The position numbers were made by a program, and so were the translations under genes. 6,455 nucleotides of DNA from NCBI RefSeq assembly GCF_030382115.1, contig NZ_JAUDRJ010000003.1, positions 1,915,242 to 1,921,696 of the forward strand, read 5' to 3'. Shown here piece after piece: positions 5,178-6,455 of this stretch (its first letter is position 1; each line of letters begins with the position of its first letter). The stretch comes from Nostoc sp. GT001 (GTDB lineage Bacteria > Cyanobacteriota > Cyanobacteriia > Cyanobacteriales > Nostocaceae). The notes under the pieces are model-generated. The model saw only the letters and a program-made list of their open reading frames with translations. It did not search any database and was not told where the DNA came from.

Positions 5178-6086
5178 GTGACGATCGCAACTTTAGATCC
5201 TAATTCTGAAACCCAGCCTGTTGAAAATGAAATCCAAATAGAAGAAATTTTAGCTAATGTGGCTCTAATCAAAGCAGTCTTTCAATCTGCTAAGGGGCCA
5301 AAGGTCGCTCAATTGCAGCAGAAGGTGAGTCAAATCGAAGCTTTTGTCCAAGCTTTGGCTAAGGATTCACCCAAGGACAACGATGAAAATGTTCGAGGGG
5401 CTTTTCAACTCCAGCGAGAACAACTTGCGGCCATCGATCGCCAAATGCAGCAGGCAAAAGGCCAAACTGCACTTTTGGAGGTTACAGTCACCGTCCTTCG
5501 AGATATTCTCAACGCCGATCGCGTTTTGATTTATCGTTTTGAAGAAGATAATCGCTCTCGTGCGATCGCTGAAGCTATACAAGCAGGTTGGACATCCTTG
5601 CTCAACCAATCCCTACCGATAAATTTGTTTGTTAATAAACCCGATGTTAGTGACGGACAAAACTTACTCAACAACCTAACTGAAGTATTAGAATTAACTC
5701 CCCGCCAACAGCAATTTTGGCAACGCTTTCAGGTGCAAGCTAGCCTCTGCTTACCCTTGATTGTCAAACAACAACCTTGGGGTTTTTTAGTTATTCATCA
5801 TTGCCTCCAACCCCGACTATGGCAGGAAGCAGAGCGCAGTTTGCTACAACAAGTAGGAATGATGTTGACAATTAACTTGCGCTGGGCTGAAATAGTAGCT
5901 CCACCTGCTCAACATCTGTCACAGCCTCCCCAAAAGGCTGATCGCTCTGAGTTACTAGTGCCATTTCAGCAGGTGAGTCAAGCTGTACAAGCAGGAGTAA
6001 GAATCGCCGAGCTTGCTGACGAGCATTTAATGTCTATTCAAGATACTGTTGCTATTACTAATAAACAAGCTGCAATATCTTGGTGA
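5178..6086 (+). CDS. GAF-domain chemosensory protein, N-terminal part of a frameshifted GAF/MCP-like gene
   Basis: This 302-residue frame has no membrane segment, so the protein is cytoplasmic. Residues about 17-97 are Gln/Glu/Ala-rich and probably coiled coil. Residues about 97-240 form a GAF domain of the phytochrome/cyanobacteriochrome class, with ADRVLIYRF at 113-121, FQVQASLCLPLI at 184-195 and WGFLVIHHC at 201-209, followed by PRLWQEAE at 212-219. The Cys-His normally found ten residues before the Val of FQV is Arg176-Gln177, so covalent bilin attachment at the usual place is not expected. From about 258 an MCP-type signalling helix begins. This frame ends at TGA 6084-6086, but one base skipped near 6069 joins it to the fragment at 6070-6438, giving about 419 residues. 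The GTG start is set by AAGGAG six bases upstream. It lies 128 bp after the CheW gene and likely feeds the same kinase. Confidence 0.85.
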   Translation: MTIATLDPNSETQPVENEIQIEEILANVALIKAVFQSAKGPKVAQLQQKVSQIEAFVQALAKDSPKDNDENVRGAFQLQREQLAAIDRQMQQAKGQTALLEVTVTVLRDILNADRVLIYRFEEDNRSRAIAEAIQAGWTSLLNQSLPINLFVNKPDVSDGQNLLNNLTEVLELTPRQQQFWQRFQVQASLCLPLIVKQQPWGFLVIHHCLQPRLWQEAERSLLQQVGMMLTINLRWAEIVAPPAQHLSQPPQKADRSELLVPFQQVSQAVQAGVRIAELADEHLMSIQDTVAITNKQAAISW

Positions 6087-6438
6087 ATTTTGCCAGCAAG
6101 CTTCTGACTTTATTCGCCTTGTGGAAGGCTTGAGTACCAAAATTCAGGTTTTATCCCTGAATACAGCCATCGAAGCCACAAAAGCTAACGATCAAGAACT
6201 AGGTTTGTTAGCTGCTGCCGAACAGGTGGAAATTCTCGCCCGTCAAGCCCGCGATAGCACCCTAAATATAGAGGAATGGTTCCAAGAACTCCAAGTGGCA
6301 GCAGCAGACGTTGCTTCTGCGATCGAACCGTGCGATCGCCAAATCAGTGCGGGGCTGGAGTCAATCGCCCAAATTCAGGAGCAATTCAAAGCGATCGCCG
6401 ACATCGCTGCTTATACCCTCAAATCAATAGACCTATGA
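6070..6438 (+). pseudogene. MCP signalling-domain fragment, C-terminal part of the frameshifted GAF/MCP-like gene
   Basis: This frame continues the preceding gene after a one-base shift, starting LQYLGEFCQQASDF. It contains the MCP hairpin tip as STKIQVLSLNTAIEATKAND (restored residues about 319-338), which matches the family core L-x-L-N-A-A-I-E-A-A-R-A-G-E. The following G-R-G-F-A-V-V-A is degraded to ELGLLAAA, while EQVEILAR matches E-V-R-x-L-A. A helical return arm of about 75 residues follows and ends at IDL. No CheR/CheB-binding pentapeptide is seen at the end, and the hairpin is shorter than in most receptors. There is no independent start: the nearest is a TTG at 6049 with no ribosome binding site. 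The fragment is therefore the other half of the 5178 gene. The break is either a real mutation or a one-base sequence error. Confidence 0.83.
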
Positions 6439-6455
6439 GCAAAAGTAACTTTTGC
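6435..6455 (+). CDS. Start of the next operon gene (partial)
   Basis: ATG6435 overlaps the preceding stop as ATGA and opens seven codons (MSKSNFC) to the window edge. The four-base overlap suggests translational coupling in the same operon. No Shine-Dalgarno site is obvious, as expected for a coupled start. A chemoreceptor or response regulator would fit the context, but nothing in seven residues shows this. Confidence 0.5.

Noticed and set aside
6050..6090. Programmed ribosomal frameshift joining the GAF and MCP parts
   Set aside because: No slippery heptamer, shift-promoting stop context or downstream stem was recognised at the junction; a plain one-base insertion or error explains it more simply.

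Overview
The window looks like chromosomal DNA from a filamentous cyanobacterium. The evidence is about eleven exact copies of the octamer GCGATCGC (HIP1), G+A/C+T heptamer-type tandem repeats in every intergenic gap, a dispersed repeat resembling those of Nostocales/Oscillatoriales genomes, and a chemosensory gene set of the kind cyanobacteria use to steer type IV pili. The genus cannot be fixed from this sequence.

Layout, all on the + strand. Positions 1-190 hold a pyrimidine repeat, a palindromic dispersed repeat and the cheA leader. Positions 191-3331 encode a large hybrid CheA (Hpt, degenerate second Hpt, dimerisation and kinase domains, CheW-like domain, C-terminal receiver). Positions 3326-3382 are a purine tandem repeat that supplies the cheA stop codon and the ribosome binding site of the next gene. 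Positions 3383-3779 are a four-helix-bundle (S23/IVP, Avd-like) gene broken by a one-base frameshift. Positions 3780-4023 form a repeat island with a perfect 27-bp inverted repeat and a 24-bp imperfect direct repeat. Positions 4024-5049 encode a protein with two CheW-like domains. Positions 5050-5177 carry another inverted low-complexity repeat. Positions 5178-6438 encode a soluble GAF plus MCP-like signalling protein that is also frameshifted, near 6069. A further gene begins at 6435, overlapping the previous stop as ATGA.

The chemosensory genes form a plausible operon. The GAF/MCP-like protein would be an input or scaffold component, the tandem CheW an adaptor, and the hybrid CheA the kinase, with its own receiver as phosphate acceptor or sink. 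Cyanobacteria lack flagella, and the kinase has the long P3 region with an F-D-x-L-E-M-D motif seen in PilL/ChpA-type kinases. The output is therefore more likely twitching or gliding motility, or another cellular function, than flagellar rotation. The four-helix-bundle gene does not belong to the pathway and looks like an insertion carried with repeat DNA.

The points most worth following up are the two frameshifts, the decayed second Hpt in CheA, the cyanobacteriochrome-like GAF without its bilin cysteine, and the repeats that define gene boundaries.
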